Assembly (NCBI GenBank): GCA_014695195.1
Contig: JACJNW010000025.1
Location: 62,001-126,000, forward strand
Source of the DNA: Cyanobacteria bacterium FACHB-DQ100
GTDB taxonomy: Bacteria; Cyanobacteriota; Cyanobacteriia; Leptolyngbyales; Leptolyngbyaceae
DNA: 64,000 bases
Direction: 5' to 3'
Part shown: positions 28,861 through 37,245 of the stretch, piece by piece
How positions within the stretch are numbered: the first letter of the stretch is position 1
Layout: each line of letters starts with the position of its first letter
Position numbers and translations under genes: made by a program
The notes under the pieces: model-generated
Database searches by the model: none
What the model was told of the DNA's origin: nothing
The model's input: only the letters and a program-made list of their open reading frames with translations

Positions 28861-30325
28861 AGCATCTCTTGATCGTTTAACGAGTGATGTTCGCATTCCC
28901 CAATATGATCGTCATCAAATCACAAATGGAATTATCCACATTGGTGTAGGCGGATTTCATCGAACCCATCAAGCGCTCTATCTTGACGATTACTTTCACC
29001 AGCATCCCAACAGTGATTGGGGCATTTGTGGAGTTGGCTTGCTGGATTTCGATCATCGGATGCGAGATGCTTTGAAGTCACAAGATTGCTTATACACCTT
29101 AGTAGAGCGATCGCCCGAAAGCGATAATGCTAGGGTCATTGGTTCTATTACACAGTACCTATTCGCACCAGAGAATCGGCAAGCTGTGATTGATGCATTA
29201 GCCCATCCCCAATGCCGTATTGTGACACTCACGATTACAGAAGGAGGCTACTACTATATCGAGGGCAGCGGTGATTTTGATGTCAATCACCCAACGATTC
29301 AGCATGATTTACAACATCCAGATGAACCCATTGGTGTATATGGCTTTTTGATTGCTGCATTAGATCAGCGTCGTAAACAGGGATTAGCGCCCTTTACTGT
29401 CCTGTCTTGTGATAACTTGCAGGGGAACGGCAATATTGTCAAAAAAATGCTAACGACTTTCGCAGAAATGCGCGATCCAGAGTTAGGTCGTTGGATTGCT
29501 GACCATGTTGCCTTTCCAAACTGTATGGTCGATCGCATTACTCCCGCTACCACTCCATCGGATATCGAAATGGTTCGGCACCAGTTTGGCATTGAGGATG
29601 CTTTTCCAGCCGTTGCCGAACCTTTTCTTCAGTGGGTGATCGAAGATAACTTCTGTTCAGGTAGACCAGAACTCGAAGTGGTGGGCGTTCAATTTACGAA
29701 TAATGTTCATCCTTACGAGATGATGAAAATCCGCCTGCTCAACGCTAGCCATCTGCTCATTGGCTACCTAGGCACACTGATGGGCTACTCCTATGTCCAT
29801 GAAACGATGGCAGATCGGTTAATTCGACAAGCAGTTGAACAGTTGATGGAGGAAGTGACGTCCACCCTTCAGCCTGTTCCTGGAATTGATTTGGACAACT
29901 ATAAAAAGACGTTGATTGAGCGATTTGCAAATCCCAAAATCCGAGATCAGCTTCCACGCTTGTGTCTCAATAGTTCAGCTAAGTTACCTAAGTGGGTGCT
30001 CAGTTCACTGCGGGAGAAACTACAGCAGGGTGGATCAATTGACTATTTAAGTTTGACGATCGCTGCTTGGTTCCGCTATTTAAATAGGCAGGATGACCAG
30101 AAGAAGCCAATTTCAATTGATGATCCAATGGCAGATGCTCTAACTCAACGTGCCCAAGCAGGCGGTTCCAACCCCAGTAGCCTCCTCAGGTTATCTGAAC
30201 TTTTTGGCGATCTCCCACAGTCTTTGCGTTTCGTTGAGACAGTCACGAATCATCTCCGCAATCTATATGACGTCGGAGCAAAAGAAACCTTAATAGGGCT
30301 GCTTCAAGTTCATATTATGAGGTGA
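28817..30325 (+). CDS. Mannitol/arabitol-type long-chain polyol dehydrogenase
   Basis: A protein of about 502 residues in the polyol-specific long-chain dehydrogenase family, which oxidises D-mannitol to fructose or D-arabitol to D-xylulose with NAD. The Rossmann start IHIGVGGFHRTHQALYLDDY and the family signature KIRLLNASH (about residues 304-312, catalytic Lys and His) are present, as is QWVIEDNFCSGRP. Family members usually begin close to the KLNEASL segment; ATG 28817 or 28808 are the nearest starts and both overlap the ATPase gene by about 50 bases. With xylulokinase in the cluster, D-arabitol 4-dehydrogenase activity is as likely as mannitol 2-dehydrogenase activity. The gene ends the transport operon. 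Confidence 0.9.
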   Translation: MNHNIKTESAIKLNEASLDRLTSDVRIPQYDRHQITNGIIHIGVGGFHRTHQALYLDDYFHQHPNSDWGICGVGLLDFDHRMRDALKSQDCLYTLVERSPESDNARVIGSITQYLFAPENRQAVIDALAHPQCRIVTLTITEGGYYYIEGSGDFDVNHPTIQHDLQHPDEPIGVYGFLIAALDQRRKQGLAPFTVLSCDNLQGNGNIVKKMLTTFAEMRDPELGRWIADHVAFPNCMVDRITPATTPSDIEMVRHQFGIEDAFPAVAEPFLQWVIEDNFCSGRPELEVVGVQFTNNVHPYEMMKIRLLNASHLLIGYLGTLMGYSYVHETMADRLIRQAVEQLMEEVTSTLQPVPGIDLDNYKKTLIERFANPKIRDQLPRLCLNSSAKLPKWVLSSLREKLQQGGSIDYLSLTIAAWFRYLNRQDDQKKPISIDDPMADALTQRAQAGGSNPSSLLRLSELFGDLPQSLRFVETVTNHLRNLYDVGAKETLIGLLQVHIMR

Positions 30326-30501
30326 AATGTATTTAGAGGTCATTGGATAGTATCGGAGTGCAACCAGCTGAACAGGCTCAGGACCAGAAGGCATGATGTA
30401 ACTCAATTGCACCAAGTTTTGTTGCACTAGTACGATCGCTCGATGCCAAATACATTAGTGAGGTTCTATGACGCTCTTATTGAGCACTGGGTGATCCCTG
30501 A
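30326..30501. other. Intergenic segment before attachment remnant 2
   Basis: No gene is seen. From about 30465 the sequence (GCTCTTATTGAGCACTGGGT and on) is a diverged copy of about 19232-19281, the left flank of attachment remnant 1. Confidence 0.5.
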
Positions 30502-30600
30502 AAGCCTTACCCAGAAACGACAAAACCCCCTGCTAGAGGAGGTTCTGTCAATCGGAGCGGCGGGATTTGAACTCACAACCCCTACTACCGCAAAGTAGAA
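30502..30600 (-). other. Attachment-site remnant 2: tRNA 3'-end-like fragment with hairpin
   Basis: AGAAACGACAAAA is followed by a different hairpin (CCCCCTGCTAGAGGAGG, 30526-30542) and then AATCGGAGCGGCGGGA at 30550-30565, continuing ATTTGAAC as in the 40.4-kb copy. Beyond that the T-stem no longer pairs (GTGAG against CCCGC on the minus strand), so this is not a functional tRNA. It marks the junction between the two att-bracketed segments. Confidence 0.6.
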
Positions 30601-30647
30601 AAAATATTGTAAAAACTGCTTATTCACAGCACTTTTTGTCTTCCACT

Positions 30648-30723
30648 CAGACTGGTATACCAAAAAATATTCCAATCTCTATAAGAACACTATAGGAATT
30701 GGAATATTTTTTGTACCAGTCTG
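30648..30723. repeat. Near-perfect 26-bp inverted repeat
   Basis: The arm 30648-30676 (CAGACTGGTATACCAAAAAA and on) is the inverted copy of 30698-30723, identical except for three extra bases (TAC) in the left arm. The loop is 21 bases. A perfect 14-bp palindrome, GTTTGAATTCAAAC, follows at 30728-30741. GGTATAC also recurs at 40273-40383 beside the integrase gene. This may be an integrase arm-site, a small MITE or a cruciform terminator. Confidence 0.65.
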
Positions 30724-30797
30724 ACTTGTTTGAATTCAAACATTTGAGACCACACTCAATCTGGGAACGCTAAACTCGTCTCTTATTCCCAATGGCG

Positions 30798-30914
30798 ATG
30801 GAAGAAATCGATTTTTTAATGAACTCTGAACCCGCGATCGCGCCGATGCTGATCGGAGCAGGGCTGTATTCTGGCGTTAATGCTTTGGCTAGTGGCTTGG
30901 GGATTTGTAGCTGA
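30798..30914 (+). pseudogene. Frameshifted N-terminal module of the pentapeptide-repeat gene
   Basis: The 38-residue frame begins MEEIDFLMNSEPAIAPM, matching the intact 48-residue protein at 42132 (MEESLVNLMLNSEPAIAPM). Alignment with that copy shows one extra base near 30860-30868 (GGCTGTATTCTGGCG against GGCTAATCTTGGCG). Removing it joins this module in frame with [18 protein letters not shown], the start of the pentapeptide-repeat frame. The gene therefore seems to have lost its natural start through a one-base shift. Confidence 0.6.
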
Positions 30915-31560
30915 GTGGTGGGATTTGATGTATCCTGAACTGTCCATCCAGAACCGAAGCTATTTTGTGCAGCAACCCTCCTCGCCGCCGCCTAAACCAG
31001 TTCCTCTTTCTCAGTCTCGAACGAAATTAACCCGCTTGAACAATAAGATTGAATCACCCAGCGCTGTTCGATTGCGCTGGATGCATGGGGCGGGAAAAAG
31101 GCTGTTTGGTCTACTCTGGAGGACTTTCTTTAAGTCCTCAGATTGCTCTGCGCTTCCGACTCATATTGCAGGGGATGTGCCTTTTCACCTGTTGCAGCAA
31201 GGACAAATTCAAGCTTGGAACAGATGGATGAGCCAACGCAACTTCCCCCAGCTGAGCAACACTATCGACCTCAGCGGTACCGATCTCAGCAGAGCTAATC
31301 TCCGGGGTGCCTACCTCTTCAATGCCAACCTCAGCGGTGCCGACCTCAGCAGGGCTAATCTCCAGGGTGCTTACCTCTTCAATACTAACTTCAGCGGCGC
31401 CGACCTCAGCGAAGCTAATCTCCGGGGTGCCGATCTCAGCGAAGCCAATCTCAGCGAAGCCAATCTCAGCAGGGCTAACCTCAGCGGTGCCGATCTCAAC
31501 GGCGCGAATCTCAAGGGTGCTGGTCTCGATGGTGTAATCGTAGAGAGCACTTTTTGGTGA
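30880..31560 (+). CDS. Pentapeptide-repeat protein, probably missing its native N-terminus
   Basis: A 226-residue frame. Residues 1-15 are hydrophobic ([15 protein letters not shown], the end of a membrane segment). Residues 30-125 are a basic, Pro-rich region with no known domain. From about residue 126 there are roughly 18-20 A(D/N)LXX pentapeptide repeats ([15 protein letters not shown]-like), which form a right-handed quadrilateral beta-helix. Function in this family is mostly unknown; some mimic DNA. The original gene likely began at 30798 in another frame (see the frameshifted module), so ATG 30880 may be only an in-frame Met. The downstream 70 bases recur at 34765-34834. Protein existence is likely; start and role are uncertain. 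Confidence 0.75.
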   Translation: MLWLVAWGFVAEWWDLMYPELSIQNRSYFVQQPSSPPPKPVPLSQSRTKLTRLNNKIESPSAVRLRWMHGAGKRLFGLLWRTFFKSSDCSALPTHIAGDVPFHLLQQGQIQAWNRWMSQRNFPQLSNTIDLSGTDLSRANLRGAYLFNANLSGADLSRANLQGAYLFNTNFSGADLSEANLRGADLSEANLSEANLSRANLSGADLNGANLKGAGLDGVIVESTFW

Positions 31561-31979
31561 AGAAAAAATTCTTTACGGCTCTGAATGCAGTGGTTTTAGA
31601 GAACGCGATCGGTGTCGTTAATTTCGCGATCATATTTTCTAACCGCTTAAGTCGAGACTTGAAGCTATGCGAGATTAAACGCCCTCCAGAAGGATAGGGT
31701 TCCTTCCTCACCTTCAAGCTTTTAAGATGCATTTACCCTGTACTAACCCCACGTTCATTTGACGAGCTACCGGAGAGAACTTAAAAACATCTACGTCTTA
31801 AGGCTCAAATATAAAAAAAAGTCTATGCAAAACAAGATTTCAGAGCAGTTGCTGAGCTAAACTACAACCGGATAAGCAAATATACTCCCTATACTGCCTC
31901 TGTAAATTCTGGCTCGCCAGACAGAGAGGCGATGGGTTTACTAATTTCTTGTGCTTGTTTTTAAATTCAACCGTTATTT
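31558..31979. repeat. Gene-free segment with a dispersed repeat (31558-31628)
   Basis: GAAGAAAAAATTCTTTACGG at the pentapeptide stop begins about 70 bases that match 34765-34834 at roughly 80%. The rest, to the kinase start at 31980, shows no gene and no clear promoter. Confidence 0.5.
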
Positions 31980-34175
31980 ATGCGAACCAGTCAGCAAATT
32001 ACGACAGAAATTGAGCAAAAGTTCGGGTTCTTCCCCCCTTTTTTCTCTCCTGCCTTACAGACTCCTCAAGTATTAGAAAATTTATGGCAACAAACCTGTT
32101 CTGCCTACGTTGACAATCCCCTTCCCGCCCTCTTCAAGGAGAAATTGTCTGCCTATCTATCGCGTTTCTGTCCAGTTCCATACTGCTTGGTGTGCCACAC
32201 CTGCTCACTCCGGGAGTTGGGAATGCAAGCGCAGGAAATATTAATGCTGCTTGAGACGGCTCCCCCAACTGCCCAAGCTGTAGATGAGCATCTTCGGCTC
32301 CTGACTGCTCAAAACGAGTTATTGAGAGTGTTATCCCAGCTTAATGCAGTTCTCGAAGCAAGTCTTCTGGATTGTGCCATCTTTATTGCCTTGCATACAG
32401 ATGAGGCTGACAGCTGTCGGCAGGCGTTGCGGTGTGTTTTAGGGAGCGAGAACTACCAATATCTAGTCACCTTTATTGCTTATGTCAAAACCTGCCATGA
32501 GTGGATGGAGGCGCACTCAGAAGTATCATACGCGACGGATAAGCGAGCTCAAGATCATCTTAATGGCTTAATTTCTGAAGAGCCTCAGATCGCACACTTT
32601 TTCGAGACGTATTGGGACAGAGCTAAACAAGAACGACTCGAGTGGTTGAAGAAGCAGTCAACTGTAGGATTGCAAGCAGATGAGTTGCCTCAGTCGCCCT
32701 TTGCCCAAGCGTTTCACTTTGCTTCGGAGGGCATTTTGCTCAGCGATCCCAATCAGCCTGATAATCCTATCATCTACGCAAATCCTGCCTTCTCAAAGCT
32801 GACAGGGTATGAACTCGAGGAGATTAGAGGTTCCAATTGTCGATTTTTACAGGGTTCAGACACTGATCCAGAAGTTGTCGCGCAAATTCGTGAGGCGATT
32901 GTACAACAACGGGAAATTCAAGCCACGCTTTTGAATTATCGTAAAGATGGTCAGCCCTTTTGGAATGAGCTCAAACTTGCTCCTGTGCGCGCAGATACAG
33001 GTCAGCTGCTCTATTTCGTTGGGATTCAAACCGATGTCACCGAGCGAAAAGAGAGTGACGCACAACTGCAAGCAAAAGCCACCCTTCTGGATCAGTCACA
33101 GAATGCCATTCTTCTGCTGAGCTTAGACCATCGGATTCTGTTTTGGAATAGCAGTGCAACTCGATTATTCGGTTGGACGGCTGATGAAGCAGTAGGATGT
33201 TGCTTTGACAACCTAATTTTTGAAGGGGTTTCTCCGCAACTTCACCAAGCTCAATCCCTGGTTCTTGAACAGGGAGCGTGGCAGGGTGAGCTTCAGCATC
33301 GCGCAAAAGATGGTCGAAAAGTCATTGTTGACAGCTATTGGACATTAATCCGTGTTTCAGTAGGACAGCCTCAATCTATTCTCGTCAGTAGCACCAATAT
33401 TACTGAGAGAAAGCAGACCGAAGCGCTACATCAACGCATCCAACGGTTTGAAAGCATTAGCACGGTAACGAGTGGGATGGCGCATCATCTCAACAATGCG
33501 TTGACGCCTGTTCTAATGTCAATCCAACTATTGGCGAACAAACTGACCGATGAACAGAGTAAAAGACTTTTGGCAATTCTGGAACAAAACACAAAGCGTA
33601 GTGCTGATGTTATCCAGCAAGTCTTGTCCTTTGTAGGAGGGCTGAAGGGCAATAGAAGTCCCCTAGCCGTGGCGTTCTGGCTATTGGAAATAACAGAGAG
33701 CCTTGAGCAAAACTTTCCAGGCAATATCCGAGTTCAAACAGATGTTGCAGTTGACCTTTGGACCATTGCTGGAGACCCATCGCAACTCCATCAAATGCTG
33801 CTGAATCTTTGCCAAAATGCATGTGATGCGATGCCAGACGGTGGCATTTTACGCATCTCTGCAGAAAACACATGGGTTGATGCAAATCTAGCGCGCACAA
33901 GTATAGATGCGTCAACCGGTGCCTATGTGGTGCTAACTGTCTCTGATACTGGAATTGGCATACCGCCTGAGAACTTGAATCGGATCTTTGAACCCTTCTT
34001 CACAACCAAAGCGTTTGGGAAGGGGACAGGGCTCGGGCTATCCCTAGTGGTAGGAATTGTCAAAGGGCATGGAGGGTTCATCACCGTAGAAAGTGAACCC
34101 CACAAAGGTGCTCAATTCAAAATCTACTTACCTGCTCTGGAATCACAACTACGGGTGCTTGCGAACTTTTGGTGA
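31980..34175 (+). CDS. LOV-PAS sensor histidine kinase with N-terminal AhpD-like domain
   Basis: A 731-residue cytoplasmic kinase. Residues 1-215 hold a helical domain with C64-x4-C69-x3-H73 (SRFCPVPYCLVCHTC), as in carboxymuconolactone decarboxylase/AhpD-like domains fused to bacterial PAS kinases. Residues about 245-360 are a LOV domain: GSNCRFLQG with the flavin-adduct cysteine Cys287, NYRKDG, FWNEL and GIQTDVTE are all present, so FMN binding and blue-light sensing are likely. A second PAS domain follows (about 370-480), then the dimerisation histidine in MAHHLNN (His502), and an ATPase domain with N-box NLCQNACDAMPDGG, DTGIGIPPENLNRIFEPFFTTK and GKGTGLGLSL. No receiver gene is adjacent, so its partner is unknown. 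It starts at ATG 31980 without a strong ribosome-binding site. Confidence 0.9.
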   Translation: MRTSQQITTEIEQKFGFFPPFFSPALQTPQVLENLWQQTCSAYVDNPLPALFKEKLSAYLSRFCPVPYCLVCHTCSLRELGMQAQEILMLLETAPPTAQAVDEHLRLLTAQNELLRVLSQLNAVLEASLLDCAIFIALHTDEADSCRQALRCVLGSENYQYLVTFIAYVKTCHEWMEAHSEVSYATDKRAQDHLNGLISEEPQIAHFFETYWDRAKQERLEWLKKQSTVGLQADELPQSPFAQAFHFASEGILLSDPNQPDNPIIYANPAFSKLTGYELEEIRGSNCRFLQGSDTDPEVVAQIREAIVQQREIQATLLNYRKDGQPFWNELKLAPVRADTGQLLYFVGIQTDVTERKESDAQLQAKATLLDQSQNAILLLSLDHRILFWNSSATRLFGWTADEAVGCCFDNLIFEGVSPQLHQAQSLVLEQGAWQGELQHRAKDGRKVIVDSYWTLIRVSVGQPQSILVSSTNITERKQTEALHQRIQRFESISTVTSGMAHHLNNALTPVLMSIQLLANKLTDEQSKRLLAILEQNTKRSADVIQQVLSFVGGLKGNRSPLAVAFWLLEITESLEQNFPGNIRVQTDVAVDLWTIAGDPSQLHQMLLNLCQNACDAMPDGGILRISAENTWVDANLARTSIDASTGAYVVLTVSDTGIGIPPENLNRIFEPFFTTKAFGKGTGLGLSLVVGIVKGHGGFITVESEPHKGAQFKIYLPALESQLRVLANFW

Positions 34176-34207
34176 TTTGGGCTCGGAAAGGCTATTCAGC
34201 CGTTGAC

Positions 34208-34235
34208 TTTGGGCTCTTGCAGGCAGGAGCCCAAA
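34208..34235 (+). terminator. Hairpin after the LOV kinase gene
   Basis: TTTGGGCTC and GAGCCCAAA form a perfect 9-bp stem around a 10-base loop, 33 bases after the kinase stop. There is no T-tract, so termination is only probable. Confidence 0.4.
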
Positions 34236-34337
34236 CAGCTTGACGTGCGATCGGGCTTCTTGTAGATCACCAAATTTGAGTTGATTCTGAAATGGTGGTG
34301 ATCAAACCCCCTCTAAAATGGCTGAAATGCTGATTAA

Positions 34338-34646
34338 CTAAGGTTTCGTTGTGGTGTTCAAACGATAGCGATCGCCCCCCAAATGCACTGCACCTGTTTT
34401 CCTTGAGAGCCAATGCTCCGCATTCCATCCGTGAACAGAACTCCTCCAGTTGTGCGGAATGTTGAAGCGATCACACAGTTCCGCCTCTGTCAGAATCTCG
34501 CTCTTAGCGATCGATTGGACTGCTGTTTTATTTGCACCTGCGACACGAGCAAAAAGATCGGAAACAATTCGCTCCAATTCCCTAACTCGATCGGCAAGGT
34601 TCGGTGATGGAGTATCGCCCAAATATTGCGCAATCGTATCCCCCAA
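34338..34646 (-). CDS. Small hypothetical protein, possibly 5'-truncated
   Basis: A 102-residue frame from TTG 34646. The frame continues open for about 24 more codons upstream without a start (…SDRIAEGDYTAHDDENYLGDT), which suggests the true N-terminus has been lost. An amphipathic heptad-like helix (ADRVRELERIVSDLFARV, about 20-37) precedes a compact C-terminal part with LCDRFNIPHNW and HWLSRKTGAVHL. The family was not recognised; the C-terminal pattern could be a winged-helix or transposon-accessory protein. A role cannot be given. Confidence 0.4.
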   Translation of the reverse strand: MGDTIAQYLGDTPSPNLADRVRELERIVSDLFARVAGANKTAVQSIAKSEILTEAELCDRFNIPHNWRSSVHGWNAEHWLSRKTGAVHLGGDRYRLNTTTKP

Positions 34647-35074
34647 ATAATTCTCATCATCGTGAGCGGTATAGTCCCCCTCAGCTATGCGATCGCTCGG
34701 GTGACTGACGAGTTTTGACTATGGCAGGCAGGCGGAAAATGGTGCGTTCAGATTTCGCCAAGCGGTGAAGAAAAAGTTCTCTACGGTTCTGAATGTAGTG
34801 GATTTAGATAGCGCGATCGATGCTCGTTAATTTGTGTGAGCGACCTATTAATAACTCTGACCCCGCGATCGCGCCTATGACGACTGGTTGATACTTGGGT
34901 TAGTAGCTTGGGGATTTCTGGCAGAGCGGCGGGATTGATGAGCGGTTACGGCGCGATCGTTCCTTAGATGTGGGAATTCTTGAGCCATCCCAACTACTCA
35001 AACCTCTGTAACTACGGCACAATTGCTGTCTGAATTTGCCCGGACTATTGTTAATGCAATAATTCGTTCAAAAC
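34647..35074. pseudogene. Degraded copies of the pentapeptide-gene flank and small membrane module
   Basis: Bases 34765-34834 repeat the segment after the pentapeptide gene (31558-31628). Bases 34851-34946 then encode pieces of the same small module, NNSDPAIAPM and LVAWGFLAERRD, in two frames separated by stops. This is a dead copy of the gene seen at 30798 and 42132. Nothing else is seen before 35075. Confidence 0.5.
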
Positions 35075-36142
35075 CTACGGCATGCTAAGGGTAATACCTA
35101 CTGGCTCCCAACCGCCAGCATTCGGCGTAGCGCTGGAAGCCTTTTCAGTGCCCGGAATAAACAAAAGACTCGCTTCACCGATCGCCTCTCCCGGCATCAG
35201 CCCAAAAAGCGGGTTAAACTTACGGTCTTCTTTCATCTTGAGCGCTTTGTCGCCCGTTGTAGCAGTGATTCGGTAGCGTCCAAGCGGAATATTGTGAATA
35301 CTGAAATTACCCTTAAACCCGATCGGCTGGCGAATGACGAAAGTTCTTCCCGCTGTACCGTCAAGCATGTTGCCTTCGGGCGTTAAGGTGATTTCGATAA
35401 TCGAATCTTCGACAATGCTGCCTGCAGCTATATTGGGGTCGGTCTTTTCGCGTGTGTAATAAGAGACGCGAATCGAACCCCCGTAATAACTTGATGAGAC
35501 ATACGGATTTTGGCTGACATTTTCAGGGCTGGTAATGCCATAAGGCAGCAGCACAAAGTTTTCCACCGCACCATCAACGGTTGTAAAACTTTCCAATTTT
35601 CCGTCCACTGGATGCAGACCCATTGCTGCGATGCCGTCGCCCCATTTGAGTTGATAACCTGCATTGTAGTAATGCGCCGAACCTTTCGGAACGGCAAACT
35701 CATAATACCCGTTTGCGTCGGTTTCGCCCTGCGCACCTGAATAATGACCGGCAAAATACGAAGCACGAATCCCGATGGTCGCGCCCTTCAGAGGATTTCC
35801 CGACAAATCTTTCACATAACCGCGCACTTTTCCAGCCTTTGGCGCAAGCTGAGGAAAATTCGGCATCGCTGGTGTTTTGTCGCCCATCACGTTGACGAAA
35901 TGCGCATCACGCTCAACGTTCAAAACCGTCGGTGTGCCACCCGATGACGTCGAAGCGGTTTGGTTGTTCATCCGATTTGTCAAAGTTAAGTCTAGACTAG
36001 AAGGATCGTCAAACTGGGTATGGTCGACAGTGGAACCATCGACTGATGCGCCGTTTAAGACGACTCCAGCTTTCGGAACCGATGCAAAAGAAAAAACACC
36101 TAGGGTAGTCAGGAGAGCGATCGTGCAGAATTGGCGGTTCAT
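35075..36142 (-). CDS. Secreted carboxypeptidase-regulatory-like domain protein
   Basis: Starting at ATG 36142 (AAGAGG upstream on the minus strand) it gives 355 residues; an open extension to 36220 is unlikely to be used. Residues 1-25 look like a signal peptide (MNRQFCTIALLTTLGVFSFASVPKA). Residues about 105-170 form a CarboxypepD_reg-like beta-sandwich (GKVRGYVKDLSGNPLKGATIGI, then TDANGYYEFAVPKG). A second beta-domain follows (EDSIIEITLTPEGNM…FKGNFSIHNIPLGRYRITAT). Such domains carry no catalytic site and usually serve as structural or binding modules outside the cell. The role is unknown. It stands alone, between the damaged repeat region and a tandem repeat. Confidence 0.8.
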   Translation of the reverse strand: MNRQFCTIALLTTLGVFSFASVPKAGVVLNGASVDGSTVDHTQFDDPSSLDLTLTNRMNNQTASTSSGGTPTVLNVERDAHFVNVMGDKTPAMPNFPQLAPKAGKVRGYVKDLSGNPLKGATIGIRASYFAGHYSGAQGETDANGYYEFAVPKGSAHYYNAGYQLKWGDGIAAMGLHPVDGKLESFTTVDGAVENFVLLPYGITSPENVSQNPYVSSSYYGGSIRVSYYTREKTDPNIAAGSIVEDSIIEITLTPEGNMLDGTAGRTFVIRQPIGFKGNFSIHNIPLGRYRITATTGDKALKMKEDRKFNPLFGLMPGEAIGEASLLFIPGTEKASSATPNAGGWEPVGITLSMP

Positions 36143-36227
36143 GGTTGACCTCTTGTTGTGTTCGTAAAGTTGAGATGCAGCGAAGTCCTGAATGTCAGCG
36201 GTTTGCCTGATATCGCTCAAGATAGAG

Positions 36228-36317
36228 AATAAATGGGGAGAACTAGAGAAGAAGCATGACAGCTGTTTTCAGAATAAACGGGGAGAACTAGAGGAGAAGC
36301 ATGACAGCTGTTTTCAG
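36228..36317. repeat. Two tandem 45-bp direct repeats
   Basis: Units 36228-36272 and 36273-36317 differ at two positions. Each contains GGGGAGAACTAGAG and CATGACAGCTGTTTTCAG. CGGGGAGAACTAGG recurs at 38059-38072. It lies just upstream of the secreted-protein gene start; no function is evident. Confidence 0.85.
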
Positions 36318-37245
36318 ACGAATGGTCGGACAACCACTCCTTACTCCGATGAAATAGACTTACACCGCTTCATTCGTCTATTTCACGGCTGAGAAATGGA
36401 AGCTATGCAACGGAGAGACTTGAGATACTAGATAACCATAAGCAGCCATAGCCTCTCATCATCCGCTTCGCTGGGTCAGGGAGGTGTGCTGTGATTCTGT
36501 CAACGGATTATTTGTCGCTGTGCCTTTAATCTCTAATGGTCAAGCCGCTTCGTCACTAGAGCATTCAACCACGGAGCCTGGCTCCGATGTCTGAGATCGT
36601 CAGTCTGCCACACGCTGACAATGTTCAACTGAGGATGAGCGCTCATCGCGTCACTAATCCGGGTTGTGTGGCATCTTTTAATCCTGAAACAGTGTCTTTG
36701 TGCTTCCCGATCGCTCTTGCGTATTCACTCAACCCACCACAATCAAAAAGCCCTGACCTTTAGGATTGCCTTTATTTTTACGGCTCACCGTAAAAAGCCT
36801 GAGACTCATACGAGATTCAAGATAAGACCATTAATAAGCCTGGTTAATGAGTACATCTGCTCTGTCCCGGTGCGATGCGTTGATCGAATTTGGGGGAACG
36901 CGATCGCAACTTAGCCCAAATAGTTCAGTTTTAGTCCAGGCTTTAAGATGACGAATTAAAAAAGCGTACAATCCTTATTTTGCAGACGGTCTTGATTTAG
37001 AAATATTGTTGAACTTTTGCTGTGTGAGCAGAAGTTCAAAGCATTTTTCAGGAAATCCTGGACTCGTCAACGCCCGAAACCCTATATAAATGAGGGGATT
37101 CAGCGATTTAAGGTGCAATACAAATCTGGACTATTTTTTGCGCCGTTAGTCCGGCTTATCCAGAGCAGAAGGCTTAAGCAGTTCTTATCGATTCATTCAG
37201 AGAAAACCTCTCTCGATCCGGTTCCAAAAACGAAAGACTTTCACT
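36318..37245. other. Gene-poor segment of about 930 bp
   Basis: Only short, low-quality frames occur here. No RNA gene, repeat array or terminator was recognised. It may be decayed sequence. Confidence 0.5.

Noticed and set aside
32187-32201. CLVCH in the LOV kinase as a heme c motif.
   Set aside because: The protein has no signal peptide for export, and the Cys-x4-Cys-x3-His spacing fits the AhpD-like domain better.
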